The notes under the pieces were generated by a model, which ran no database searches, had not been told where the DNA came from, and worked only from the letters and a program-made list of their open reading frames with translations. From Asparagopsis taxiformis (Eukaryota; Rhodophyta; Florideophyceae; Bonnemaisoniales; Bonnemaisoniaceae): a stretch of DNA of 64,000 bases. The stretch lies in contig JALQPE010002268.1 in NCBI GenBank assembly GCA_030407315.1, positions 18,339 through 82,338 of the forward strand, in the 5' to 3' direction. Of the stretch, positions 1 to 8,750 are shown one piece after another. The translations under genes and the position numbers were made by a program. The first letter of the stretch is position 1. Each line of letters starts with the position of its first letter.

Positions 1-511
1 CCGGACCCGCGCGAAACCGACGAAATTGCGAACACGACGCCGCCTTGGGAAGAACTCTTACGCGCGACGCTACGCGACGAGCGAGTAGACGACGACCGGC
101 ACGCAGAAATTATCGAGATGCTACGAAAGCATGAGCGCATGTGGAACGGCACGCTTGGAGCCATTCACGCGACGGAGCACCGCATCGAGCTGGTTCCGGG
201 GGCGACCCCCGTGAACCAACCGCCGTATCGCGCCGGGCACGCGTCACGCGAAATTATCCGTACGCAAGTGGAGAAGATGCTCCGCGCTGGAGTAATCGAA
301 CCCGCTACGTCGGAATGGGCGAGCCCGGTCGTGGTCGTGCCGAAGAAGGACGGGACCTCCCGCTTCTGCATCGACTACCGCCGCTTGAACGCCGCCACCG
401 TGAAGGACGCATACCCGATTCCGCGCATGGACGATTGCGTCGATTCGCTCGGTAACGCGACAGTTTTCACGACGCTGGACTGCAACTCGGGATACTGGCA
501 AATCCCAGTAG
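1..511 (+). pseudogene. Ty3/gypsy polyprotein, N-terminal part of reverse transcriptase (interrupted)
   Basis: An open frame enters from outside the window and continues to the insertion point. It shows the typical gypsy RT opening: an HRIEL segment, then PYR, a KMLRAGVIEPATSEWASPVVVVPKK stretch read in pieces (VIEPATSEWASPVV, then KKDG), then FCIDYRRLN and the TLDCNSGYWQIPV palm segment. The next expected RT block (FTS...RMPFGL) is absent here and resumes at 19914 in the same frame. Coding therefore stops because Element A (512-19913) landed between codons. The frame runs on to a stop at 553-555, but those last codons are transposon end sequence. RT copies element RNA into cDNA; this copy cannot make a full enzyme. 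Codon use is very rich in CG dinucleotides, unlike the giant elements beside it. Confidence 0.93.
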
Positions 512-545
512 CGTCTGTGTTCTCGGAAATGGACGCGGACGTCCA
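512..545 (+). repeat. Element A left terminal inverted repeat
   Basis: 34 bp starting CGTCTGTGTTCTCGG and ending GGACGCGGACGTCCA. It matches the reverse complement of 19880-19913 at 32 of 34 positions. The host bases just outside are AG (510-511), repeated at 19914-19915. Confidence 0.9.
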
Positions 546-1357
546 CAACCTCTAGTACACCTAGTATTACTAGGCGGACGTCCATATTCTCCAGTATTTT
601 TGGATGTCCGCCTAGAACCGGACGTCCATGCGGTCTAGTACGTCTAGTATTACTAGGACGACATTCATTGTTTCTAGTACCACGGATGTCCCCCTTGGGA
701 TGGACTTCCGCCATGTCTATGTCCACCTAGGACGGGCGCCGGTTCAGAAATTCAAAAATTTCGAGCCCAGAAATTTCTGCCGCCGTGCTCGACATGGATG
801 TCCGCATCCATCACGGCGACCACTCTATTTTTCCTTGTCGGTCGACTCCAATTTCGTCTTTAATTTTTTCATCCTCTCGCTCACACCCCTTCCAGTTGGT
901 GCTCACCTCCCCCGTACTGTACCTCAAACACCCCCAATACCACTCTAGCACGCATTTTCAGCTACCTATCCCCGCTCCCACGGTGCACACCTCCATTCCA
1001 TACCTACTTTTCTGCTCTACCGTACAGATTTCGTATAACCAGTCCTCATACTACCTCAGAATAGAGAAAACACCCCCTATCTCCTCGACCATGCTCTCCC
1101 CCATCACCTTTGAAACGTATTGTTCTTCAATACCCTCTCCTCTACCCTCAACCCCTCTCCTTCGCCCTCTACACAAACTTCCCCTGCAGCTTACTCTTCC
1201 AAAACCTCTCACTCCCCATCCCGTACCCGACCTGCTCCACCCCTCCCTCCCTCAGCTGCTCCATGCCCCCACGCCATCCGCATCTTCGATACCGTATACA
1301 CCACTACCACCGGCCCACGCTCCCGCTCCCCCGCCGTCTCCCCAGAAACCTCCCCGC
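546..1357. other. Element A left subterminal region, no gene
   Basis: Positions 546-730 hold repeated GGACGTCC/GGATGTCC words (for example 574-581 and 620-627) and CTAGTA words, probable transposase-binding motifs. Positions 780-1357 are strongly pyrimidine-rich on the plus strand. Long proline/serine-rich frames across that part are composition artefacts. I see no gene. Confidence 0.6.
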
Positions 1358-1607
1358 TAGGGGCGGCGGTCGGTTCCTGGGGCCGTTGTGGCCAAATTAG
1401 ACACCCTGATTTGAATTAAAATTTGGGCTATTCTCAAAAAACATGCACATGTGAACATGTTTTTGAGATGGGGGTGTGCCGTACGGCACAATCGACCGCC
1501 CAAATCGATGTTTTTTGCAATATTTTTTTGTGCCCGAAATTTTAGAATTTCTGGGCTGGCCAGCAATGCATCTGAGCTGGACATCCACCGGACGTCCATT
1601 TCAGGTT
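1358..1607 (+). repeat. A-family palindromic repeat, copy R1
   Basis: Full 250-bp copy of a dispersed repeat. It contains a CTCAAAAACATG/CATGTTTTTGAG hairpin, the perfect palindrome GTGCCGTACGGCAC (1476-1489), and an end with GGACATCC and GGACGTCC words like those in the element ends. It lies 276 bp beyond the stop of the ParB/dioxygenase gene. Confidence 0.85.
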
Positions 1608-1882
1608 GATGGTGTATCGTGCACGTCCACCCATTACCAGAAGCAAGTAGGCGATGAAGCACGTACAAACCCAATTGTTCTGCTATTTCTAGCATAGACC
1701 ATCGAGTCTAGAGATGTGAGTGAATCGTCCTGGAAATCATGGTCCAACCCACGAGGGAATGGACAATCTAGTTTGAAAGCATGGAATGGAAGTACATTAT
1801 AGTAGGTTCATAGATTGAAAGTGATAAAGGAGATGATTATATTCTCGATAATTGTTTGCTAAAGTAGTAGTTGTTAAGCTAT

Positions 1883-4800
1883 CTAGCCGTCGGAAAATTG
1901 TTCTTCCTCTTCGTCCCCACTATATTCAGGATCTCCCGGCATAATAGGCATGAACGGGACATCACTAATTGTGTAGGATATAGGCTTGCGTTCTGTCGTC
2001 TTCATCCGCATGATTCCGAGCTGCCCTGTCTTCGGCCTACGGTCTTTCTTGACCGGGATGGGAACAACTGTCTTGTGGCGAACATTGACAGGTGCCGGTT
2101 GACTTTGCCTGGCAGACCGGCGCAGAGCATTGGGGATTACTTCTTCTTCGAATCCCAACCGCCTGATGAAACCAAACGAAACATTGTCGGGAATCGGATA
2201 CGACGCATTCCTGAAATACGTGTGATACCTCGTTGTCGTGTGTGACACAACTCTGTCGACATGCCCTGCCCCGGCATGTTGTACATGGCCGTGACCGATG
2301 AAGACTGAACGTGGCGGAACGATTACCTTCTTCAGCTTCATCGTCTTGGCGTACATATCTAATTCCAGCGCTTTGGAAAAGACGTACTTGTGGGACCCTG
2401 GACACACCCAGATAGGGAATGGGTCATCTCCGTTGGCAATAACAAAGTAACCCGGAAGTTGATCTTTGCGGTCGCGAGGAGGAACAGGGAAATCATTGTG
2501 TGGGACCTGCCGAGGACACCCCTTTCCCGTTATCAAAAACCGTCCCCCAGATGCCGGCATGACAAGTTTTTCTCCCGGTAAACCGCACTCCTCCAGCCCT
2601 ATCAGCCGGACAAGGATTCCCAACCACACATCCAGCAGGGCTCGCCGCGTCACAAACTTGAACCGGTCGATATGCGTCTCATCGTTCTCGGCATAGTCAA
2701 CCAGGCAGTGGCGCGTAGACGTGAAGCGAGCCCTCCCCTCATTCCGGTTCTTCTCATCTGTTTCATCGTCCCCTGTATTGACAATGGGACTCCACAGCTG
2801 CCGGTTCCCAGGGTCCTTGTGCACCTGCTCCCCCTCCCATGTTCCCAAGAAGTACCGAAACAATTCCTGGTTAGGAATTTCTTCCATGAGACCCAAGTCA
2901 AATGGGAACTTGTCCGACGCATCGAGGTAGCTTACATCCGCGAAATTGTGCATCACCGTATACCCTCGCTCGTTGATTTCCGTTCGGCAATTGTGGAAGT
3001 ACGCCATACCAGTGCCGGCCTCATACGAATCCTTCCAGCTTGTAGACATTCGCGCAACCTGGGCGAAGTCCAGCCTCGAGGGTAGAAACGTCGATGTAGG
3101 CTCACACATCGCCTTGGCAGCCATCTTCCACGCTGCGAAAAACATCGGATAGATGGTGTCGATCTCGAAAACAAGATGACGAGCCCGATGTTGTTCCGGA
3201 ATATGCAGCCCCTCAAACACAGGGTCCATCGCCACTTGCTTCAAATACCTCACCTCTCTGCCCTCCTCATCGATTTCCACACTCTCCAATAACAACCTGA
3301 GCTCAATCGGGGGCAGACAGCCAACCCTCACCGATGCGATGACGTCCGCGGGACGCTGCGCCAGATGATGCCCTTCGGCTCGGTCTTTGACTTCGAAATC
3401 GTCAGGAAGAGATGGCATACGGTCGTCGAACAGGAGGTCGTGTTCAGAAGGAGAGTCACGAACGATGTAACCGTCTTCATCGACTTCCACTCCTTCCGGA
3501 ACAGTGAATGTAATTGTCACTTCGCGGACCCCCTTGCTTTCGACTTGGCCCTCGTCTGCACCCTGTTTGTCTTCCTCGTCCGAAGCGGTATGGACAGATT
3601 CTTGGTTGGAGGGAGTCGCACCAGCACGTTGGTTATCTTGGGGGACAATCTCAACGGCAGAATCGGGGGAACGGGCGGAGTCTTCGTCACCCTCATCACC
3701 GGAAGCAGTGGCTTGTTGTTGATCGGTGGGTTTATCAACAACGGCCTGCTCTTCTTCCCCGGCGGATTGTTGTACCACAACCGGCTCTTCTTCCTCGAGG
3801 CGTGTGCTCCCCGTCGAGCGAAGTCGCTGTGAACGGCGGCGGATGCCATGCGAAGCAGGCTCATGTTCGACATTCCGCTGCTTCTTGTGAGTGAGTCTCA
3901 CATTGGCAGCAGAAGGGCGGCGTTTGCGTCGAGCCTTAGTCTTCTTCTTCAATGTCGGATTGAAAAACTCTTTCAAGTTCGTTTCCAAATCCTGTAAACG
4001 CGTGGTTCTCCGTCGCATTCGAACCTCACTGCTCCGGTCGTCCCCTCTATACATTGCAATGGCATTGGTGAGATGCCATTGCAACTCCTTCGGCTGCTTA
4101 ACCGACCCAATTGCCATCTCTGTGCTCAGAAATGACTTGCGCATAATACTCTTTGGGCGCCCAAACGCAGCGTACAGAGAATTTGCTATTGCAGTCACGC
4201 GACGGACGTATGTATAGAAGTCGTTCACGTCAAAGCGTCCATCCGGACGTCCACCATGAGCAGGGTTCAAGTACTCCGAAAGACCACGCAAGACGAAGAC
4301 AAAGTTTTCTTCCAGCAACTCGCGCACTATCTTGTGGTCCAGGTGCGTTATCCCAATCTCGTTGCGGCGCTCGGAATTGTTCAGCTCACGCAACACTTCG
4401 TCGAGAACAGGATGCTTCAGCGTTGCTATAGCCAAACGCGTCCACCGCCGGGCCGTGTTCGTTGAATTCATCATCCCCATGAACTGCGCCTCGAACAATG
4501 TTCGGATGACATCAGACTCACGCAAGTCGCCAGCGTTTTCCACGTTATTTGCAACAGCAATCGTACGGATGAACTGCTGGATGGACGACAAGATTCGAAC
4601 CAGGGAGCGCTCCGTCAGTTGCGTCCCAGTCGTATGGTTCGACTCTGCACTCTTGTGGATGATCTCATGAGGCTGAAGATCACTGTCGTCCTTGCGGCGA
4701 AGGTAGTACACATCCAGAGGCTGAGTAACCCAGCGCAAGCGGTTTGCGTCCTGTGGCAGCTTGGTTCTGTGCATACGGGTGAGGCGCGTGAAGTCATCCG

Positions 4801-5806
4801 CAATGCTATGCATAGCATTGAGACGATGCAGTCCGTCGATCACGGTCACGTTCGCATTGGCATGGAATTTGCCATTCTGGAACAGACGCGTGTCGGCGGA
4901 CAGATGCGTGTTCTGCGACCTCAGCACCGTCACAGTGATACGCGAAGAGCTCACATACCCCACAGCCAACATATTGTTGCGCAGGTCCTCCACGTGGTCT
5001 TCTTTCACATCCCGAAGGGTCACGGCCGGTTCCACTAGCTGCCTCACCAACACAGTCGCTCCTTCTCCGACGTAATCCGACGTCACAAACTTGGGCACCG
5101 TAATTTGCGTCCCCTGCTGCTCACGAATGCTTTCCGCCACCTCCGGTTCGTCGTCCACCTCGGTTACGTCCTGCGTAGTAGCTTCGGTGACGTTGGAGCG
5201 AGCAGGGTGCTTCGTGCCTCCACTGGAGGCTCTGGCAGAGCGAGCAGGGCGCTTCGTGCCTCCCGAAACCGGAATGGAGCGTGCTGGATGCTTCGTACCC
5301 CCCGAACCAGTGATTTCGCCTGCTGGACCGGTACTGGGCATCCGTCCCGAGCTGGCCTGGTTCGTCGCTGCGTTGAAGTTTGACGCTGCAGCAGGGGTAC
5401 GAATGTCGCTAGGGCCATCCTCCGCAGCGGGGCGCATCATCCGAGTATCCCAAGGGTAAAACGCCGCGGCGTATGCTCCACCCATCGTCTCCGGCGGTCC
5501 CTCGGCGCCATCAAACATGTACGGGAACGGGAGGTCCTTGAACTTGTCCTTAGTCGCAATGTTGCGCACGACGATATAGTCCGCCTCGTCGGTTTCCGGC
5601 AGCTTGTGGTTGTGCAGCGTGCGCGGAAGGCCAACATCGCCACCAGCAGTGCTCACCGAAGCCGTCCCAATATGCACAGCCGCACCGTCCACGTCCGCAA
5701 ACAAATTGACATCGACGCCGCGCTTGAGTCCGCGCGACTCCGCTGACGCGCTCACTTGATCGCCGCAAACCGTTGAAAACAAACTGCTGAAATGCGTATC
5801 CGCCAT
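1883..5806 (-). CDS. ParB-like domain plus 2OG-Fe(II) dioxygenase fusion protein (Element A)
   Basis: Predicted 1307 aa. The start at 5806 (MADTHFSS) is preferred over an in-frame start at 5989, whose extra 61 residues look untranslated. A disordered region has three near-repeats of SGGTKHPARS. A ParB/Srx-like segment follows with VIDGLHRLNA at about residue 324; in that superfamily this GxHR loop binds nucleotide. An acidic, low-complexity linker comes next. The C-terminal domain shows a 2OG-Fe(II) dioxygenase signature: RFLITG, then HND (H about 1103), then a distal H in VQHAGAG (about 1177) followed by R in TTRYHTYF. Such enzymes oxidise methylated bases or protein side chains. The ParB fusion suggests DNA as target, but that is inference. 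Three relatives with the same layout lie at 31-35, 48-50 and 52-55 kb. A-family repeats flank the gene on both sides. Confidence 0.82.
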   Translation of the reverse strand: MADTHFSSLFSTVCGDQVSASAESRGLKRGVDVNLFADVDGAAVHIGTASVSTAGGDVGLPRTLHNHKLPETDEADYIVVRNIATKDKFKDLPFPYMFDGAEGPPETMGGAYAAAFYPWDTRMMRPAAEDGPSDIRTPAAASNFNAATNQASSGRMPSTGPAGEITGSGGTKHPARSIPVSGGTKRPARSARASSGGTKHPARSNVTEATTQDVTEVDDEPEVAESIREQQGTQITVPKFVTSDYVGEGATVLVRQLVEPAVTLRDVKEDHVEDLRNNMLAVGYVSSSRITVTVLRSQNTHLSADTRLFQNGKFHANANVTVIDGLHRLNAMHSIADDFTRLTRMHRTKLPQDANRLRWVTQPLDVYYLRRKDDSDLQPHEIIHKSAESNHTTGTQLTERSLVRILSSIQQFIRTIAVANNVENAGDLRESDVIRTLFEAQFMGMMNSTNTARRWTRLAIATLKHPVLDEVLRELNNSERRNEIGITHLDHKIVRELLEENFVFVLRGLSEYLNPAHGGRPDGRFDVNDFYTYVRRVTAIANSLYAAFGRPKSIMRKSFLSTEMAIGSVKQPKELQWHLTNAIAMYRGDDRSSEVRMRRRTTRLQDLETNLKEFFNPTLKKKTKARRKRRPSAANVRLTHKKQRNVEHEPASHGIRRRSQRLRSTGSTRLEEEEPVVVQQSAGEEEQAVVDKPTDQQQATASGDEGDEDSARSPDSAVEIVPQDNQRAGATPSNQESVHTASDEEDKQGADEGQVESKGVREVTITFTVPEGVEVDEDGYIVRDSPSEHDLLFDDRMPSLPDDFEVKDRAEGHHLAQRPADVIASVRVGCLPPIELRLLLESVEIDEEGREVRYLKQVAMDPVFEGLHIPEQHRARHLVFEIDTIYPMFFAAWKMAAKAMCEPTSTFLPSRLDFAQVARMSTSWKDSYEAGTGMAYFHNCRTEINERGYTVMHNFADVSYLDASDKFPFDLGLMEEIPNQELFRYFLGTWEGEQVHKDPGNRQLWSPIVNTGDDETDEKNRNEGRARFTSTRHCLVDYAENDETHIDRFKFVTRRALLDVWLGILVRLIGLEECGLPGEKLVMPASGGRFLITGKGCPRQVPHNDFPVPPRDRKDQLPGYFVIANGDDPFPIWVCPGSHKYVFSKALELDMYAKTMKLKKVIVPPRSVFIGHGHVQHAGAGHVDRVVSHTTTRYHTYFRNASYPIPDNVSFGFIRRLGFEEEVIPNALRRSARQSQPAPVNVRHKTVVPIPVKKDRRPKTGQLGIMRMKTTERKPISYTISDVPFMPIMPGDPEYSGDEEEEQFSDG

Positions 5807-6149
5807 GGTTGTTGAGTTGGAAAGGAAAAGAGATGGTTGACGTTGACGTATTGGAGTGATGTGGATGGTATGTTTCACGTTAAGTTGAAGAATGGTCGTG
5901 AACGCCAATCGCTGGAAATAATAACACAATAGAACCGAAATTTTGTTAGGTACACACCTATCGTGACCGCTGGAATGCAAGAGAGGCAATCGAGATGTGA
6001 GTGTCCGTTCGGAACGGGCCCGAGTCGGGCTCTCGAAACCTGACGAGGTGGCGTGAAGCAGGCAGTGTCCTTGATGTGTAATGTGTTAAAATTACAGCTG
6101 TCAAGCTAGGCGGCTTTTGGGGCGGCTGCGAGCACCCCTTTATCCGGGG
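5807..6149. other. Upstream region of the ParB/dioxygenase gene
   Basis: About 340 bp between the gene start and repeat R2. It presumably holds the promoter and 5' leader. I recognise no specific element. Confidence 0.3.
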
Positions 6150-6357
6150 AACACCCTGATTTGAGTTAAAATTTGGGCTATTCTCAAAAACATGCACATG
6201 TGAACATGTTTTTGAGATGGGGGTGTGCCGTACGGCACAATCGACCCGCCCAAATCGTTGATTTTTGCAAGATTTTTTGTGCCCGAAATTTTAGAATTTC
6301 TGGGCTGGCCAGCAGTGCATCTGAGCTGGACATCCACCGGACGTCCATTTCAGGTTG
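6150..6357 (+). repeat. A-family palindromic repeat, copy R2
   Basis: About 208-bp copy in the same orientation as R1, with GTGCCGTACGGCAC at 6225-6238. It lies upstream of the ParB/dioxygenase gene, so R1 and R2 bracket that gene as direct repeats. Confidence 0.85.
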
Positions 6358-6527
6358 GTCGTGTGCTGCCTACATCCACGCATTGCAGCAACTAAGCAGG
6401 CGGGTTCACTACTAATATAAAGTGCACGGAATATGAGTAACGTGATGGGTGGGTAGTGTTTGTGTTGAGGGAGTAAGCGGGACCATGATGAAACACGGAA
6501 GAAGATGTCACCTAGCATAACTTAGGC

Positions 6528-7206
6528 TTAAAGCCTGGAATCGAACCTTCGTAAGACGCCATTTTGGCTTACAGTTAGTGCTTACAGAAGCCAGTGATGA
6601 CCCCGCTCGGGGCGGCGGCTCCGGTGCCTGGGGCCGTTGTGGCCAAATTAGACACCTTGATTTGAATTAAAATTTGGGCTATTCTCAAAAACATGCACAT
6701 GTGAACATGTTTTGAGATGGGGGTGTGCCGTACGGCACAATCGACCGCCCAAATCGATGTTTTTTTACAATTTTTTTGTGCCCGAAATTTTAGAATTTCT
6801 GGGCTGGCCAGCAGTGCAATCGAGCTGGACATCCACCGGACGTCCATTTCAGGTTGTCGTGAGAGAGTGGGGTGGGACCATGATGGAACAAGGACCAAGA
6901 CCTGTCCCTGGCGTATTGAGCCTGAAATCGACCCTTCGTGAGACGCGATTTTGGCTTACAGGTAGTGCTTACAGAAGCCAGTGACAACCCCACTCGGGGC
7001 GGCGGCCGGTGCCTGGGGCCGTTGTGGCCAAATTAGACACCATGATTTGAATTAAAATTTGGGCTATTCTCAAAAACATGCACATGTGAACATGTTTTTG
7101 AGATGGGGGTGTGCCGTACGGCACAATCGACCCGCTGAATCAAGGCTTTTTACAATATTTTTGCTGCCCGAAATTCTACAATTTCTGGGCTGGCCAGTAA
7201 TGCAAT
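6528..7206 (+). repeat. Tandem duplication containing A-family repeats R3 and R4
   Basis: Two tandem units of about 388 bp (6528-6914 and 6917-7206). Each begins with a diverged copy of the same 80-bp lead (GCTTACAGAAGCCAGTGA is shared) followed by an A-family repeat. R3 is 6607-6856 with its palindrome at 6725-6738. R4 is 6994-7206 with its palindrome at 7111-7124 and lacks the GGACGTCC end. The duplication copied repeat plus flank, so it happened after the repeat was in place. Confidence 0.8.
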
Positions 7207-8217
7207 AGCTATCTGCTCTAAACCGATTCTAACAAGCAGAAAGAATCCTCTCCTTCATGACGATGCTCTCGAATTGAGTGCAATGCAACGGACTCCCTCC
7301 AAGAGAACGACAAAGCATCGTCTTTTGCAAGGCATTTCCGTACGAAAAATAATCGAAAAACATATTTGACTTTAACCTAACAGCTATCGCGAGCACCGTA
7401 CTCAGCTATATTTCCTCTGTAATTTCCTTCCTCCAACCAATCAATAGCCGCTTGGTCACAGGCTTAAAAGCCTTCCACTATCTGTCCTATCCATCGAAGA
7501 CCCTCGGAGGGTTCGATCCAGGCCTTGATCACCCATGATGGGTGTGCAACCCGAGAAATTGAAAATGGAACATATTGCGACAGGGACGAGATATCATTCA
7601 ATGAAAGAGAAGTTCTCTTTCGTTTACTTTTTTCTAACAAGATTCTAAACGTCTACAAACCCTATGTCGTCCGTCCGTTTTCATCCCGGAGAGATGTGGA
7701 TGTGAGGTAAGACGCAGTGGTGATGTTGTGTTGATTCCCACAGACGGAGGTGGAGGAGGTGGCTACGGAGGAAGCCTGGAGAACTTCTCCGGTACTGACA
7801 TCTCACATGTTGAGAACATGTGAGATGTCAGTACCCATGGATGAGAAGAAACACATGTTCAGGTCCGGTTCGGATATTCTTTCCATTAACGGAGGTGGAG
7901 GAGGCTATGGTGGAAGCCTGGAGAAGAATAGAATAGTCCTATACCCATGGATCACAAGAAGACGTTGTTGGGCTCCTTTTCGAAGCCCATTCGTCTCTTG
8001 AATAAATTTAGCACCCAAATCATATACGATTGCCGAGTTGACACCCCGTATGTCTCGTTGGTAGAAATAGCAGGGGTTCCACCACTCAGCTGGCGGGAAG
8101 TAGTTACTGATTATATGAGATATGGCTTAGCTCCCGCCAAAACCGATAGCTCTGGGCTCAGGTTCTCCAAATGTGGTTATACGAATGTGTTCTGACAATG
8201 CTAGAAGACGAATATCT
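7207..8217. other. Intergenic DNA with hairpin and direct repeat, no gene
   Basis: Contains a 21-bp-arm hairpin with a 3-nt loop (7791-7835; arm starts GGTACTGACATC). A glycine-codon-like GGAGGTGGAGGAGG...GGAAGCCTGGAG word occurs about 145 bp apart (near 7743 and 7888). The short frames here have no recognisable features. No gene is supported. Confidence 0.5.
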
Positions 8218-8425
8218 GCATCCTGATTTGAATTAAAATTTGGGCTATTCTCAAAAACATGCACATGTGAACATGTTTTTGAGATGGGGATGTGCCGTAC
8301 GGCACAATCGACCGCCGAAATCGATGTTTTTTGCAATTTTTTTCTGCCCGAAATTGTAGAATTTCTGGTCTGGCCAGCAATGCATCTGAGCTGGACATCC
8401 CCATGTCCAGTGGCCGTCCGGATGT
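8218..8425 (+). repeat. A-family palindromic repeat, copy R5
   Basis: A diverged copy with GTGCCGTACGGCAC at 8292-8305, about 330 bp upstream of the methyltransferase start. The copy beyond that gene (R6) is inverted, so the two bracket the gene as inverted repeats. Confidence 0.83.
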
Positions 8426-8463
8426 CGCTCACCTGGTAAGCGTGATGCACCTGTGACAACCTA

Positions 8464-8493
8464 TGTGACTGCAGTCACAGCCGCCATGGCGGC
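8464..8493. repeat. Two adjacent perfect palindromes upstream of the methyltransferase gene
   Basis: TGTGACTGCAGTCACA (8464-8479) is directly followed by GCCGCCATGGCGGC (8480-8493). Both are perfect and contiguous, about 260 bp before the start codon. They could be regulatory sites or a small double-hairpin insertion; the sequence alone does not decide. Confidence 0.6.
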
Positions 8494-8750
8494 CGTGCAG
8501 TACAACACTCAAAGACAGGGAATCACAATCTTTTTAAAATTTTTCTCTACCACGTATCCGTCACAACTTATTACCTACACCGGTTACGGGTTTCAAGACC
8601 TTTCCAGTGCTGTGTACCCGTATACTCTGTTCCGTTCGATATCAACCAGTGTTCCTCACGAAAGAGTGCAAACGTCACGAGATACGTCGTCAAATTTGAC
8701 TGTCTCGCCGAGCGGTCGCCATCCTGTACCGAATTTCCACTCATTCCATT

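Noticed and set aside
785..1360. Proline/serine-rich 191-codon frame near the left end of Element A
   Set aside because: The DNA is simply pyrimidine-rich; three overlapping frames look alike and no domain is visible.
2037..5418. Plus-strand frames over the ParB/dioxygenase gene
   Set aside because: They are short, overlapping shadows of a 1307-codon gene with recognisable domains.
1883..5806. Calling the dioxygenases TET/JBP enzymes because such genes ride on fungal KDZ elements
   Set aside because: The HxD, H and R ligands fit the wider 2OG-Fe(II) superfamily, but I see nothing specific to TET/JBP. A profile search would be needed.
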